Below, piece after piece: positions 10,931-21,952 of a DNA stretch of 64,000 bases; the first letter of the stretch is position 1, and every line of letters begins with the position of its first letter. A program made the position numbers and the translations under genes. The notes under the pieces are model-generated. The model did not search any database. It was given only the letters and a program-made list of their open reading frames with translations, and was not told where the DNA came from. The DNA lies in NCBI RefSeq assembly GCF_947179165.1, contig NC_077244.1:18114949-18178948 (forward strand), in the 5' to 3' direction. This DNA comes from Solanum dulcamara (taxonomy: Eukaryota > Streptophyta > Magnoliopsida > Solanales > Solanaceae).

Positions 10931-12372
10931 TATGAGTACCCTATACACTCAAATAAATCCTTGGGGTTTTCTTGCCTTTGTTCTTTTTTCTATTCAGACC
11001 TTTTTTATTTATGTTGAACTGACATGTTTAGGACGTAAATATGAGATAAGAGTAGGGATCTATGTCATAATGGATAAAAGGTTTAAAATGAAAAAAATAG
11101 ACCCCTCCAAAATTGATTTAAAATATTGTAACTGTTTCTTTGATATATTGACTATGTAGGATCTTTGTGTGACATGATGTAAACTATATATGGTACCACA
11201 TAAATTAGATGGAAACATGAAAAAATATTGATAATTGATAATGAAACTTGATGCCAAGTGTGTGTGAGGTATTTTGTATGTTCTGACCATTTGTGTCAAT
11301 CTAGAACTTGCCACATTGGTCGTACTATGATAATTGAACTGTTTTTAAGGAAGAGATCATAGGCCATTGTTCAATTAGTCCACTTAGCCTTAAAAGAACC
11401 AACCAAAGATTGTTTTGCCCTTTGAACCAAAGATTTGAGCCTCTTAAAAGTCTTTTTTGATTAAAAAAATGCATACTTCAAATGTCCCTATCCTTAATTG
11501 TAATCCTTTTTTTGGCCCTAGTTCATCCTAGGAAAATGTGCACCTCAAATCAGGTTAAAATACTAAGTGGAGGGTGGCTATTATGAGACAAAAGAGAGAA
11601 GAGAAGGGGTATGAAAAAAGAAAAAAAAGAAAATAAAAGGTGTGAAAAGAGAGGTGTCATAAACAAAAGTGAAAAGAAGAAAAAAGGGTGAGTGGCCGAC
11701 ATGAAAAAAATCACTTAGCAAGCAATAACAATGAAAAACATGAATCATAAGAAAAGTGCTAAAAATTGATCATATGAAAGCCACACCTAAACCAAAAGCA
11801 AAAAATAAGAGTAAAACATGTAGTAGGTGGAATGATGTGGATTCAAATTTTAAAGTACTATTTGAGGAGGGACAAAAGTTACTAAAATCCAAATACACCA
11901 CACCTGTCTCCGAGCCTACGTTATAAGCCAAAAAGGTCCTATAGACATCCTAAATCAATGGCTCAAGAGTCTAAGTATTGAAAATAAGGACAAGCCTATG
12001 GTATTGTGCATGAAGGTTTGAATGTCTTTTGAGAGTATGAGCTTTTTTTCCATCCTTGAGCTTTAAATAAATATTACAATATGGGTGAAGAAAGGGATTT
12101 ATTTTCAGTGAGGGCACAAGTGATATTGTCAAAGTAGTCATGAAAAAGGTGAATGTTGTTTTAGCATGTGTGTTTGCCTATTGGTGTTGAAGTGTCTAAT
12201 ATTTATCCACATAAGTTAGGTTGATTTAAAATAATGGTTACAATGATATCATGGATGAAAATTATAAGGGGTCAGGAGTCAATAGCCTTGTGATTGTTGT
12301 GTAAATGCTTAATCTTATATTGCATTGTGTCGTTTTAGTATAGTTTATCGCTTGAGGACAAGCAACCATTTT
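10931..12372 (+). other. C noncoding 3' interior with purine-rich tract
   Basis: No ORF of note. 11585-11693 is almost pure A/G on the plus strand (GAAAAAAGAAAAAAAAG and similar). CGCTTGAGGACAAGCAA at 12349-12365 is a motif I recall upstream of the polypurine tract in Athila/Tat elements. Otherwise AT-rich with nothing recognisable. Confidence 0.6.
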
Positions 12373-12382
12373 AAGTTGAGGG
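12373..12382 (+). other. C polypurine tract
   Basis: AAGTTGAGGG directly before the 3' LTR start TGTTAGTGTATC. It would prime plus-strand DNA synthesis. Confidence 0.6.
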
Positions 12383-13968
12383 TGTTAGTGTATCATGGAT
12401 TTAAGGTACTTTTTTATACTTTAAACTTGAGAATTTGTATGTCTTTTAAGTGTTTTATTAGTATATTTGATGTTAGTTGTGTTTAATTTGCAGTAAACTA
12501 AGCCAGAGAATTAATTGAGGAATCACAACACTGATGTCAGGATTTTTGGAGTTTATGAATCTTTTCTACAAGTCGTAGTAACTTCTATGGGTCGTAGGGA
12601 TCAATCTTCAAAAATAGAAGTGAGGAATAAAGGCAAAAATGAAGAATACAAGTCTAGCCTACGACTCTTACACAAGTCTAGAGTCGTTGTTTTGAGTTGT
12701 CAAAATTATAGTAAAGAACTGAATCAGAGTTGAAGTTATGAGTAACATATAAGATTCGTTCATATTCCTATGAGCTGTAAAAGACACTCGTACAAGAGAT
12801 TCAGAGAAGTTGAACCAGGACTTGATCTACGACTCAAGATTATGAGTCGTCCTGGATGTCATGATTCATAGAAGTCTTTCATGAAGAAGAAAAGTTCCTC
12901 AGTGCAAATTGATGGATTACGAGTTGGGTCTATGACTCGTCAAACTAGGGACGACTCGTGGAAACAAGACATAGAACCCAACCGACTTAATGTTTCTTGA
13001 TTTTCCAAATTCATATTTACTTAGGATTAGTTGTTTATATATACACTATTTGGATTTATTTTTACATTATGCACATTTTTGGGTTTAAGAATATAGTTTA
13101 AACTACTTTTGGGCTTTTATATTTGAATTCCAGTTTTTGTTATCTATATTTATGTTCAGATTTTATTTGAAGATTTTGAAGTCTCACATTTGGTATTGTA
13201 AGTGCATGATTTCTTTTACACCAAATATTCTTGATTTTGATCATATAATTATGAGTAGATAATTCCACAACATGGTTTGTGGGAACCATAAAGAATTAAT
13301 GACGTAGAATTTAAGAAAAAGTAATTCTTGAATTGTGTGCACGCATGTATTATTTTTCCCTTTGTTTTGATTGCTTTTTAACGATGGATAATGTTAGAAC
13401 TCTCCTTATCCCTACTTACCGAATCAAGGAGGTAACGGATGGGAAAAGGGATTAAACAACGAGATTTGTGAAAAATCATCCTCATCTAATTAACTTGAAC
13501 GAATCAAGGGATAGCTAAATCTGGGATCATTAGTAAGGGTTAGTAAAGCATACACTTGTAGATGAATCAAATTGCATAGTGAAATTCACTTATCTACCTG
13601 ATCAAAGACTTAGGTGAAATTAACTTACCGATTTTATATGTAATACACTAGAAAATGATTACTAATAAAACAGGTCTACATAGTTAAGGATTCGTGGGGA
13701 ACACATAAACCCTATTTTTACTTCATATTAATTTATACCACATTAAACCACTACTTTATTAATTGATGCTTGTTATTTGATTTGTTAATTAGTTTTAATA
13801 AAACACCCTTTCTTTATTGAAATAGATTGATTACTAAAGCAACTAATAAACGATTAATCTAAGTCTAAATCATATTCTTCATGTGATCGACCCTAACCTT
13901 TGTTAGGTTCTATATTTAATCAAGGATCACCTTGTACTTCTTTAGGTAGATCTAATTTGAGCATATCC
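12383..13968 (+). mobile_element. C 3' LTR
   Basis: TGTTAGTGTATCATGG... to ...GCATATCC, collinear with 7534-9118 and carrying the same words at 12560-12970 (CTACGACTC, GACTCGTGG). Substitutions between the pair are common (roughly one in eight to ten by eye), so the insertion is old. Confidence 0.9.
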
Positions 13969-13973
13969 GAGTC

Positions 13974-14095
13974 ATCAGATTGCATGTATTAGCTCGCATA
14001 GTCTAATATGTCGAAAAAGGTCCTATCCTACATCAGTTTCAGTTCAGTTATCAGTTCTTATGATAACTATGAGATTTTGATGCATTGATATCAAT
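13974..14095 (+). mobile_element. B (right part): LTR continues after C
   Basis: TCAGATTGCATG...TAGCTCGCATAG...GGTCCTATCC continues the leader of LTR B where 7533 stopped. It ends around 14095 at a breakpoint with integrase code, so the LTR end is missing. Confidence 0.7.
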
Positions 14096-14098
14096 GGA

Positions 14099-14176
14099 AG
14101 CTGGGATGAGCATCTATAGTTGATTGAGTTTGCCTACAACAATAGTTATCACTATAGCATCCAAATGTCTCCTATA
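14099..14176 (+). pseudogene. Short gypsy integrase fragment
   Basis: Reads SWDEHL, a stop, then LIEFAYNNSYH..IQMSPI, the segment after the integrase core that links it to the C-terminal domain (compare 21000-21080 in E). Only about 26 codons survive. It lies between LTR B and the truncated 3' LTR of A, so it is probably the last trace of A's pol; it could instead belong to B's element. Confidence 0.7.
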
Positions 14177-14179
14177 ATT

Positions 14180-14837
14180 GATGATGATTAACAAAAATTT
14201 GATCAAGTGTGGGTCGAGTCTATGAGTCAAGTTGATGACCCATAGATATTTTGATGACTCCTAAAAGTGAGTCATAGGGACGGTACCAAAGTTTTGCATA
14301 TAGAAAGTTTTAGGACTTTTGCTATGACTCAACAAGACGAGTTGTGGAAGTGATGATGAGTCGTAGATGGTCTCGTAGTGAAATTTTAGAGACATAGGTT
14401 TTTCAAAAGTTGCAGAAAGAGTTGGGTCTACGACCCGTAGACAAGATGATCAATCATAGAAGGAGTCGTAGTCTTAGGATTTTCAGGGTTTTCAGGATGA
14501 TTCATTTCAGAATGTTCACGACTCGTAAGTACCCATTCGTAGGTTCTCCTGATAGAGTTTAACAAAGGGTATTTTCGTCCTTTCCTATTTTGTGCTCAAT
14601 GAATCTAGACACTTTTGGGGGAGAATTCATAACTTATAAATACCTCAACCCTTCAACTTTCCTCCTATTCCAATTCATACTCAAAATATTCTTCTAAGGC
14701 AATCAAGGGAATTTTCTTAGGGTCTTCTTTAATAAGTCAAGCTAGGGTTTAAAGAACACAAGTCTCCTTTTCAATTTCAAAGTTTGATTTACCAAGTTAT
14801 GTAGGATTTCATTCAAGTGATCCTTTCAACCAACAAG
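14180..14837 (+). mobile_element. A 3' LTR, first part (U3 to leader)
   Basis: Aligns to about 3215-3890 of the 5' LTR, including GAGTCGTAG words and the TATA box (14635-14642). The first ~125 bp are missing. The LTR is cut at 14838 by the start of D and resumes at 30913, with about 380 bp of leader lost between. Confidence 0.8.
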
Positions 14838-14990
14838 TGTAAGACCCCATAAGTCAAAAAGTCCAAACGGACAAATCTTGAAGGAAGTGGACTATGTCAT
14901 CTCCTACGACTTAACCTACGAGTCGTAGGTGCTTCTATGATTTGAAGGAATGAATCACAGAAGTGATGTTAAGTATGGGAATTGGTTAAG
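14838..14990 (+). mobile_element. D 5' LTR, left piece
   Basis: Starts TGTAAGACCCCAT inside A's 3' LTR. Contains CTACGACTTAACCTACGAGTC. It is interrupted after 153 bp by E; the sequence continues at 24079. The whole LTR is much shorter than A's because its leader is deleted. Confidence 0.8.
14986..14990. repeat. Left target-site duplication of E (TTAAG)
   Basis: TTAAG before E and CTAAG after it (24079-24083), 4 of 5 matching. Removing E restores a repeat unit of LTR D that matches the neighbouring copy near 24245-24275. Confidence 0.75.
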
Positions 14991-16935
14991 TGTAACATTC
15001 CTCAAAATACTCACAAGTGCCTTAAGAATGCCTTGGGAATAGGCCACTCACGTAAAGCATTCTCCTTAATCTTTTTGGCAAATTTGAGTCTGGAATATCG
15101 ATAAGGGGGTCAAAACCTGTGGGAGGATGGTCTCAGTGGACTTTTAGGACCCGTATATCAAAGGATAAATTTTTCAAAGAAACTGCATAAAATAGTAAAA
15201 TGCGCGGCGCGGATTTGCTCTCATTAGTGCAATTTTTTCCGAGTCAAAATCTGGCCAAAAATTTTATTCGCTCAAAATTTTCCTATCAGGGAACAGCTTT
15301 GCATCGCAGACCTGAGCGATGGTTTTTGTCTGAATTTAGTTTTTCAGTAAGGGCACTTTAGACTTTTCCCTAATTGTTAGTTAATGAATCTAGACGTTTT
15401 TAGGACCTAATTCAGCTCTATAAATTGACCTAAACCTCTAATTCTATTCATTCTTCTACAATTCACCTACTAAAATATTTCTCTCTCTATAAAAGACTTT
15501 CAAGGACTCTAATAAAGACTTTCAAGTAAATTCACTCAAAATTCTCAAGTTCTTTCAAATTATTTGGTTTTCTCACTTACGGTATGTGGTTATTCATTCA
15601 TGGATTCTTTCATCAATGAAGCCCAATCAAATTCTCAAGTTTTCTATCAAATTATAGTATGATACTTTATGAGTTTTATAATCTCTATTCCAATTGCATG
15701 AATTATGATTCAAATTATGATTTTGAGTTTATTTTAATATAAATTAATGGTTATTTCATTTATTTGAAGAGTTTTTCCATGAATTCTCCTAGGGTTCATG
15801 ATATTAATTATGGGTATTTTCAATTATACTTTCTAATGATATTATATTTATGAATTATGTATGGGCTGATAGAAAGTATATGATCATGCATGTTTTAAAG
15901 TCAATTTCATGATTGTCAAGTCAATTGATCATGCATTCATGTTTTACCCTAATTTCCAAGTATGAATTATGATTATATATTTCAATTATGATCATACACT
16001 ATAAGAATGTCTCAAATTATGATTTTTATGTAAATTATGAAAAAGGTGACTTAGGGCCTAATGTGGTGCCTTAAGGCCTAATGATATGAACTATGTATGT
16101 ATGATTTGTAATGTGGAAGTATAATACCCGCATTGCACTTATGTTATGAAAATGAGCTACTCTATGATTTCAAACCAATGATCATGACAATGATATATGT
16201 CATTATGATTTTTATGCTATGTATGTATTCCGTGGGGTTTGATTCCACTTTTTCTTCATTGTATGGGGATATAATGATATTCCAATTTATAGCTCGCATG
16301 GTCTTATTGTCTGTTATGGTTCCTATCCCACATATGTACGACCTCATATGTATTTTCATGATATAAATTATTCTTTTCTAATGCTTTGGTCACTATGATT
16401 TTCTCATGACTTCACTTATCTCATCTTATCATGTGTTTTACTTGACCATTGCATCCCATAATTTACATTGCATGTTAGGCCCTCATACTTAGTACATTCC
16501 AACGTACTAATGCTTACTTTTTGCTTACATTGTCTCATAATATAGGAGTTGAGATTTAAGATCATATTCATCCATGTGGCTAGTTAAGCTTTTCTATCCG
16601 GCGGTGTTTGTTGTGAGTTCTCATATATCGGAGACTAGTCATTGAGTTGGTTATTGTTTTCAAAGACTTTTGTTATGTTTCATATTGAGAGTGAGCTAGG
16701 GACATGTGATAGCCCCGCCCATACTCATGAATAGAGGCATCTAGTTGGAAAAATGTTTCATGTCTTTATTGTCATATGATATTCTTCTTTTTCTACTCAT
16801 GGTTTAGATTCTCTTATGATTTTTCCTCTTTTATTTTACCTTATATATGCTTGTGATATGTAAAAGAGGCTTGGTTGGATCCCTTTTGGGTTTCGATCAC
16901 TGTGTTACGACTAGGACCTAGGTTGGGTCATGAAA
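14991..16935 (+). mobile_element. E 5' LTR (1945 bp, with internal deletion)
   Basis: TGTAACATTCC... to ...GGTCATGAAA (end CA mutated to AA). TATA box TATAAATT at 15419-15426. U3 words are of GCGCGGCGCGG / TTCGCTCAAAA type. Near 16241 it lacks about 170 bp that the 3' LTR has (about 23215-23384), with only GA shared at the breakpoint. Confidence 0.95.
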
Positions 16936-16939
16936 ACGT

Positions 16940-16951
16940 TGGTATTAGAGT
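16940..16951 (+). other. E primer-binding site (tRNA-iMet type)
   Basis: TGGTATTAGAGT four bases after the LTR end; two mismatches from TGGTATCAGAGC. Confidence 0.8.
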
Positions 16952-17152
16952 ACAAGGTTCGAGTGTCCTACGGAGTCCAACATGCCACGTCAAGTAGTGT
17001 CTTATTCATGGTTGTGAAGTGCGCCACATATATGAATAGAAGGCTATGAGATGTTTTAGGAATTCTCACTTCTTTCATGATCTATGTTGTGCTATAGAGT
17101 TTACCGTAAGACTTTTTTTCCCTAATGGTCTTTCTTTGCAATTTTCAGAAGA

Positions 17153-18205
17153 ATTGTTCCAAGAAGACTACCCTTTCCAAGGGGAAATAATGCTAATAAA
17201 GACCAAGCTCCCCTAGCTTCTCAAGACAATAGTCACATACCGCACCAAGTGACTAATGTGGAGTTTTAAACTGCCATTACTATGCTAGTCCAAGAGGTGA
17301 CCAACCAAGAGATTGCGGCTTCTCCTAATATTGCTACTCTGACCTCAAGAGTGAGGGACTTTGCAGGAATGAAACCTCCAAAGCTTCATGGATCAAAGGT
17401 TGATGAGGATCCTCAAGAGTTTAATGATGAGGTCTACAAGATAGTGAGCATTATGGGGGTGACTTTGAAAGAAAAAGTGAAGTTGGAAGCTTATACACTT
17501 AAGAGTGTTGCTCAAGTTTGGTACACTCAATGAAAGATGGAGAGGGTGGATGAATGTCCTATTGAATTGAAAGATTTCAAACTTACTTTTCTTGATCACT
17601 TTTTCCCTCTTGAGTTAAGGGAGCCTAAAATATTGGAGTTCATAAATCTTCGACAAGGCAATATGGGGATGAGGGACTATTCCCTTAAGTTTATTAAGCT
17701 ATCCAAGTATTCTCATTCGTTGGTTGCCAATCCACGTGCCCGAATGAGTCAATTCATAGAAGGAGTGTCCAACATGGTTGTTAAAGAATGTTGTATCTCT
17801 ATGGTTGTTAATGAGATAGACATATCTTAGCTCATGACTTTTTCTGAACAAATTAAAGGAGAAAAGCTAAAGGATATGAGGATGAGGGATTCTAAGAGGG
17901 CCCGGTATGAAGGTGGGTTCTCTAATGCTAGGATGGGTGGTAGTAGTGGACGCTCTCAACAAGGACAAAGCTCGGGGAAGAAGTTTGCTAATGATAGGGT
18001 GCCATACCTTAAAGATTAAGGAGGAGGAGGTGTGAATGCTAGTCGCCCTTCTTTTCCCAAGTGTGCAAAGTGTGGAAAGAATCATGGAGGGAAGTGCTTG
18101 ATGGGAATAAGTGCTTGTTATGGATATGGAAATATGGGCCATAAGTAATTCGATTTCCCTTATATTTCCAACAAGGGTGGAGAAGGTCATTCTCTAGGAG
18201 GCCAA
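17153..18205 (+). pseudogene. E gag
   Basis: The former start codon reads ATT at 17153 (ATT GTT CCA AGA AGA for MPPRR). One frame then runs through to the protease with internal stops (about 17270, 17531, 17828, 18017, 18146), most at former Trp or Gln codons. Capsid: VRDFAGMKPPKLHGSKVDEDPQEF, EAYTLKSVAQVWYTQ, FFPLELREPK, RQGNMGMRDYSLKF. A basic, Gly/Ser-rich linker follows. First zinc knuckle C-AK-C-GKN-H-GGK-C at 18061-18096; the second (CYGYGNMGHK) has lost cysteines. Would form the particle shell and bind RNA. Confidence 0.9.
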
Positions 18206-18580
18206 GTGCAACAAGGTGCCCAAGCTCAACCCAAGGGTGGACAATGTAATAACCGACTCTATGCTCTTCACGCGCAAGATGTTGATGAGACTCCCGATGT
18301 GGTCACAGGTATGTTAAGAGTCTTTAACTTTGATGTTTATGCATTTCTTGATTTGGGTGCCAACTTTTCTTTTGTTACTCCTTACATTACTGTGAGATTT
18401 GAGGTGTGCCTCAAAGTGTTAATAAAACCGTTTTTGATTTATACTCCTATTGGTGATTCAGTATTAGCCAAGAGAGCTTATAGAAATTGTCCCATATGGG
18501 TCTTGCGCAGAGTTATTCCATGTGATCTTGTTGAATTTGACATGACTGGCTTTGACATCATTCTTGGTATGGATTAGTTA
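18206..18580 (+). pseudogene. E aspartic protease
   Basis: Same frame as gag. NNRLYALHAQDVDETPDVVTG leads into the catalytic loop FLDLGANFSFV (the usual D-S/T-G-A read here as DLGA), then the hydrophobic flap region and the closing FDIILGMD. Length is normal for a gypsy protease. A TAG follows GMD at 18578. It would process Gag-Pol. Confidence 0.9.
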
Positions 18581-19806
18581 CATGCTGCTTATGCATCTAT
18601 ATGTTGTAGGACTCATGTGGTTAAGTTTCACTTTAAAAATGAGCCTATCCTTGAATGGAAGGGTAATGATTCAGTGGTTAAGGGTCTATTCATCTCATGT
18701 ATTAAGGCCCGAAAAATCATTTCCAAGGGGTGTATTTATCATATTATGTGAGTTAGGGAAGTCGATCCCAAAACTCCTACTCTTGAGTCGGTCCCTATAG
18801 TTAATGAGTTTTTCAATGTGTTTCCCGATGATTTGCCCGGTTTCTCCCGAAAGGGAAATTGACTTTAGCATAGATCTCCTTCTCGATACCCATCCTATTT
18901 CTATTCCTCCTTACCATATGGATCTGGCGAAACTTAAGGAGTTGAAAGAACAATTGAAGGATTTGTTGGATAAGGGTTTTATAAGACCAAGTATTTCACC
19001 AAGGGATGCTCCCGTGTTATTTGTTAGGAAGAAAGATGGGTCACTCCAAATGTGTGTATACTACCGACAATTGAATAAGGTCACTATAAAGAATAAGTAT
19101 CTAATTCCAAGGATAGATGACTTGTTTGATCAATTACAAGGAGCAAAGCTACTTCTCTAAGATTGACCTCTATTCCAGTTATCATCAATTGAGGGTAAGG
19201 GAGTGTGATATTCCCAAAATGGCTTTTTGGATAAGGTATGGCTATTTTGAATTTGTAGTAATGTCGTTTGGTTTGACTAATGCTCCCGCTGTATTCATGG
19301 ATTTGATGAATCGTATTTTCAATCCTTACTTTGACATATTTGTCGTGGTGTTCATTGATGACATCTTGATTTATTATAAAAATGAGGAATATCATATGGG
19401 TCACTTGAGGATTGTGTTGCAAATATTAAGAGATAAGCAATTATTTGCTAAACTTAGTAAGTGTGAGTTTTGGCTAAGGGAAGTTGCATTTCTTGGCCAT
19501 ATGGTATTTGGTGATGGGATTCAAGTAGACCCAAAGAAAATGGAGGCGGTTAAGAATTGGCCTAGACCATTATCTCCTTTGGACATTAGAAGATTTTTGG
19601 GCTTAGCTGGATACTACAAAAGGTTTGTTGAAGGTTTTTTTTCTATTTATTCGCCTTTAACTAAGTTGACACAAAAGAAGGCAAAATTTCAATGGTCAAA
19701 TAAATGTGAGAAAAATTTTCAAATATTGAAGGATCGTCTCACATCGACTCCTATTTTGACATTGTCCAAAGGTTCAGATGGGTTTGTTGTTTATTTTTAT
19801 GCTTAA
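18581..19806 (+). pseudogene. E reverse transcriptase
   Basis: The pro-RT linker (about 18581-18840) ends in a frameshift near 18838. RT proper has [59 protein letters not shown], a frameshift near 19140, [34 protein letters not shown], and the catalytic FIDDILIY (Asp pair at 19357-19362), followed by the thumb region ([33 protein letters not shown]). All RT blocks are recognisable. It would copy element RNA into DNA. Confidence 0.95.
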
Positions 19807-20183
19807 CATATTGGTATGGGTTGTGTCTTGATGCAACATGGTAAGGTTATAGCCTATGCCTCTAGGAAACTTAAAGTGAATGAAAGGAACTATCAACCCA
19901 TGATATTGAACTTGCGGTGGTTGTGTTTTCTTTGAAGATTTGGCACCATTATCTTTATGGGGTTCATGTAAATGTGTTTACCGACCACAAAAGCTTGCAA
20001 TATGTGTTTAGCAAAAGGGACTTGAACCTTAGGAAAAGGAGGTGGCTTGAAATCCTAAAAGACTATGACATGAGCGTACTGTACCATCTCGATAAGGCAA
20101 ATATTATAGCCTATGCTCTTAGTCGGTTTTCTATGGATATTGTTGTATATGTTGAGGAAGGTAAGAGGGAATTGGTTAAATAG
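19807..20183 (+). pseudogene. E RNase H
   Basis: Follows RT after a TAA at 19804. GMGCVLMQHGKVIAYASRKLK, a frameshift near 19895, then AVVVFSLKIWHHYLYGVHVNVFTDHKSLQYVF (contains the conserved TDH Asp), RRWLEILKDYDMSVLYHLDKANIIAYALSR. Would degrade RNA of RNA-DNA hybrids. Confidence 0.9.
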
Positions 20184-21220
20184 GTCTATATATTGGCACG
20201 TTTAGGTGTATGTTTGGTTGATTCTAATAATGGAGGCTTTCTTATACATAATTGTTCAGAATCATCTCTTGTGGGAGACGTCAAGCCAAAAAAAGACAAT
20301 GATTTAATTTTGGTTGAATTGAAGAAGTCGGTTGCCGAAAAAGCCATTGAGGCTTTCTCCCTAGGGGGAGATGGGGTTTACCAATGTTGTTTGTGTGTTC
20401 TAAATGTTGATGGATTAAGAGAGTTGATATTAAATGAGGCCCATAGTTCTCAATATTCAATTCATATAGGATCCATCAAGATGTATCGTGATAAGGGAGG
20501 TGTATTGGTGGAATGGCATGAAGAAGGAAATAACTGAGTTCGTGGCTAAGTTTCCTAATTGTCAACAAGTGAAAGTTGAACATCAAAGGTCGGGAGGTCT
20601 AGCTCAAGAAATTGAAATCCCTACTTGGAAGTGGGATGATGTGAATATGGACTTTGTCACAGGTTTGCCTCGTACTAGAAGAAAACATGATTCTATTTGG
20701 GTCATTGTGAATCGGATGACCAAATCAACATATTTTCTACTGGTCAAGACATCTTATGGCGCCAAAGATTATGCTAAGTTGTACATCCAAGAACTTGTGA
20801 AACTTCATGGTATTTATTTATCGATTATATCACATAGAGGTACCTAATTTACTTCACATTTTTGGAAGTCATTTTAGCAAGGTCTTGATACTAGATTCAA
20901 GCTGAGTACCACTTTCCATCCTCAAATGATGGACAAGCCGAAAGAACAATTCAAACCTTGGAGGATATGTTAAGGGAATGTGTGATTGATCTAAGAGGAA
21001 GTTGGATGAGCATTTTCCAATGATTGAGTTTGCCTACAATAATAGTAATCACTCTAGCATCCAAATATCTCCTTTTAAAACCATGTACGTGAGAAGAGGT
21101 AGGTCTCCGATTGGGTGGTTTGAAGTTGGTAAGATGGAATTGATTGGTATAGATTTGGTATTTGATGCGATGGATAAAGTAAGGCTCATAATAGAAAGAT
21201 TGAAAATGGGTCAAAGTCGT
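20184..21220 (+). pseudogene. E integrase (zinc and core domains)
   Basis: Zinc domain: EAHSSQYSIHIGSIKMYRD, a frameshift near 20490, REVYWWNGMKKEI and FPNCQQVK (first Cys read as Phe). Core: VNMDFVTGLPRTRRKHDSIWVIVNRMTK holds the first Asp. The second catalytic Asp is lost (IISHRGT instead of ISDRGT). DGQAERTIQ with the Glu is present near 20930 but out of frame. Then WMSIF/DEHFPMIEFAYNNSNHSSI. At least three frameshifts and several stops. Would join element DNA to the host chromosome. Confidence 0.9.
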
Positions 21221-21697
21221 TAAATGTCCTATTCAGACACTGGGAGGAGAGAGCTTGGATTTGATGTGAATGATATGGTATATTTGAAGATTTCACCTAT
21301 GAAAGGGATAATGCAGTTTGGTAAGAAAGGGAAGTTGAGTCCTAGATATATAGGACCCTATAGAATATTGACGTGCATTGGCAAAGTAGCATATGAGTTA
21401 GACTTGCCACTTGAGTTGGCTTTGGTTTATCCAGTATTACATGTGTCAATGTTGAGAAAGTTTGTGGGTGATCCAAATTCTATTGTTCCAATGGAGAATG
21501 TGAGTATTGAAGAGAATTTGACATATGAGGAGGTCCCAATTGAGATTTTACACCGGCAAGTGAAGAGGTTAAGAAATAAATACGTTGTGTCCGTCAAAGT
21601 GTTATGGAGGAATCAACAAGTAGAGAGTGCTACGTGGGAAGTGGAATCAGACATGACGAAGCATTATCCGTATCTCTTTCCTTCCACTCAAGCCTAA
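21221..21697 (+). pseudogene. E integrase C-terminus with chromodomain-like tail
   Basis: A 157-codon open stretch just after a TAA. GRRELGFDVNDMVYLKISPMKG, KGKLSPRYIGPYRILTCIGKVAYELDLP (the GPY/F module), then HVSMLRKFVGD, and a chromodomain-like end VKVLWRNQQVESATWEVESDM..HYPYLF. In chromoviruses this tail steers insertion to heterochromatin, which fits the nested layout. The longest undamaged module in E. Confidence 0.9.
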
Positions 21698-21937
21698 AGG
21701 TACTAAGTTGTTCATGATCAAATCAATTAAACTCCTACATTTCAGTTCCATATGTCATTCATACACGCATGATTCATGAAAATGGTTCTTTTACTCAAGG
21801 ACTATGTCTTATGTTAAGTATGAAGTTTACATGTTCTACACATTTTTTTTCAAGTGTCCTCATGTTTATGTTGGGTTGATAGTCCTTTTTCCATGTCTTT
21901 CCTATATTAGTTGAATCTCATTCGAGGACTAATGTTC
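21698..21937 (+). other. E 3' untranslated region
   Basis: AT-rich, no ORF. It ends in TTCGAGGACTAATGTTCCCAAG; the same tail (TTCGAGGA.TAATGTT) is seen in reverse at the 3' ends of J/I and L. Confidence 0.6.
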
Positions 21938-21952
21938 CCAAGGGAGAGATAT
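21938..21952 (+). other. E polypurine tract
   Basis: CCAAGGGAGAGATAT immediately before LTR start TGTAACATT. Confidence 0.8.

Larger units (their letters stand above)
7534..13968 (+). mobile_element. C: non-autonomous Athila/Tat-like LTR element (6.4 kb), gag but no pol
   Basis: Two direct LTRs (7534-9118 and 12383-13968, about 1.58 kb each), a tRNA-Asp primer site after the first and a polypurine tract before the second. The 3.26 kb interior has a gag remnant (9252-9809), a second ORF remnant (9835-10749), and then a long noncoding stretch. No protease, RT, RNase H or integrase motif is visible. It resembles large gag-only derivatives that depend on an autonomous partner. F (27273-30912), with a similar LTR and Athila-type pol, is a candidate relative of that partner. 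Confidence 0.85.

Noticed and set aside
13969..13973. TCTGA as the left duplication of C, using TGTACC as LTR start
   Set aside because: It has no partner on the right. Starting the LTR at 7534 gives AAGTC/GAGTC and restores LTR B when C is removed.
19084..19422. Minus-strand frame of 112 codons
   Set aside because: A shadow of the RT of E on the opposite strand.
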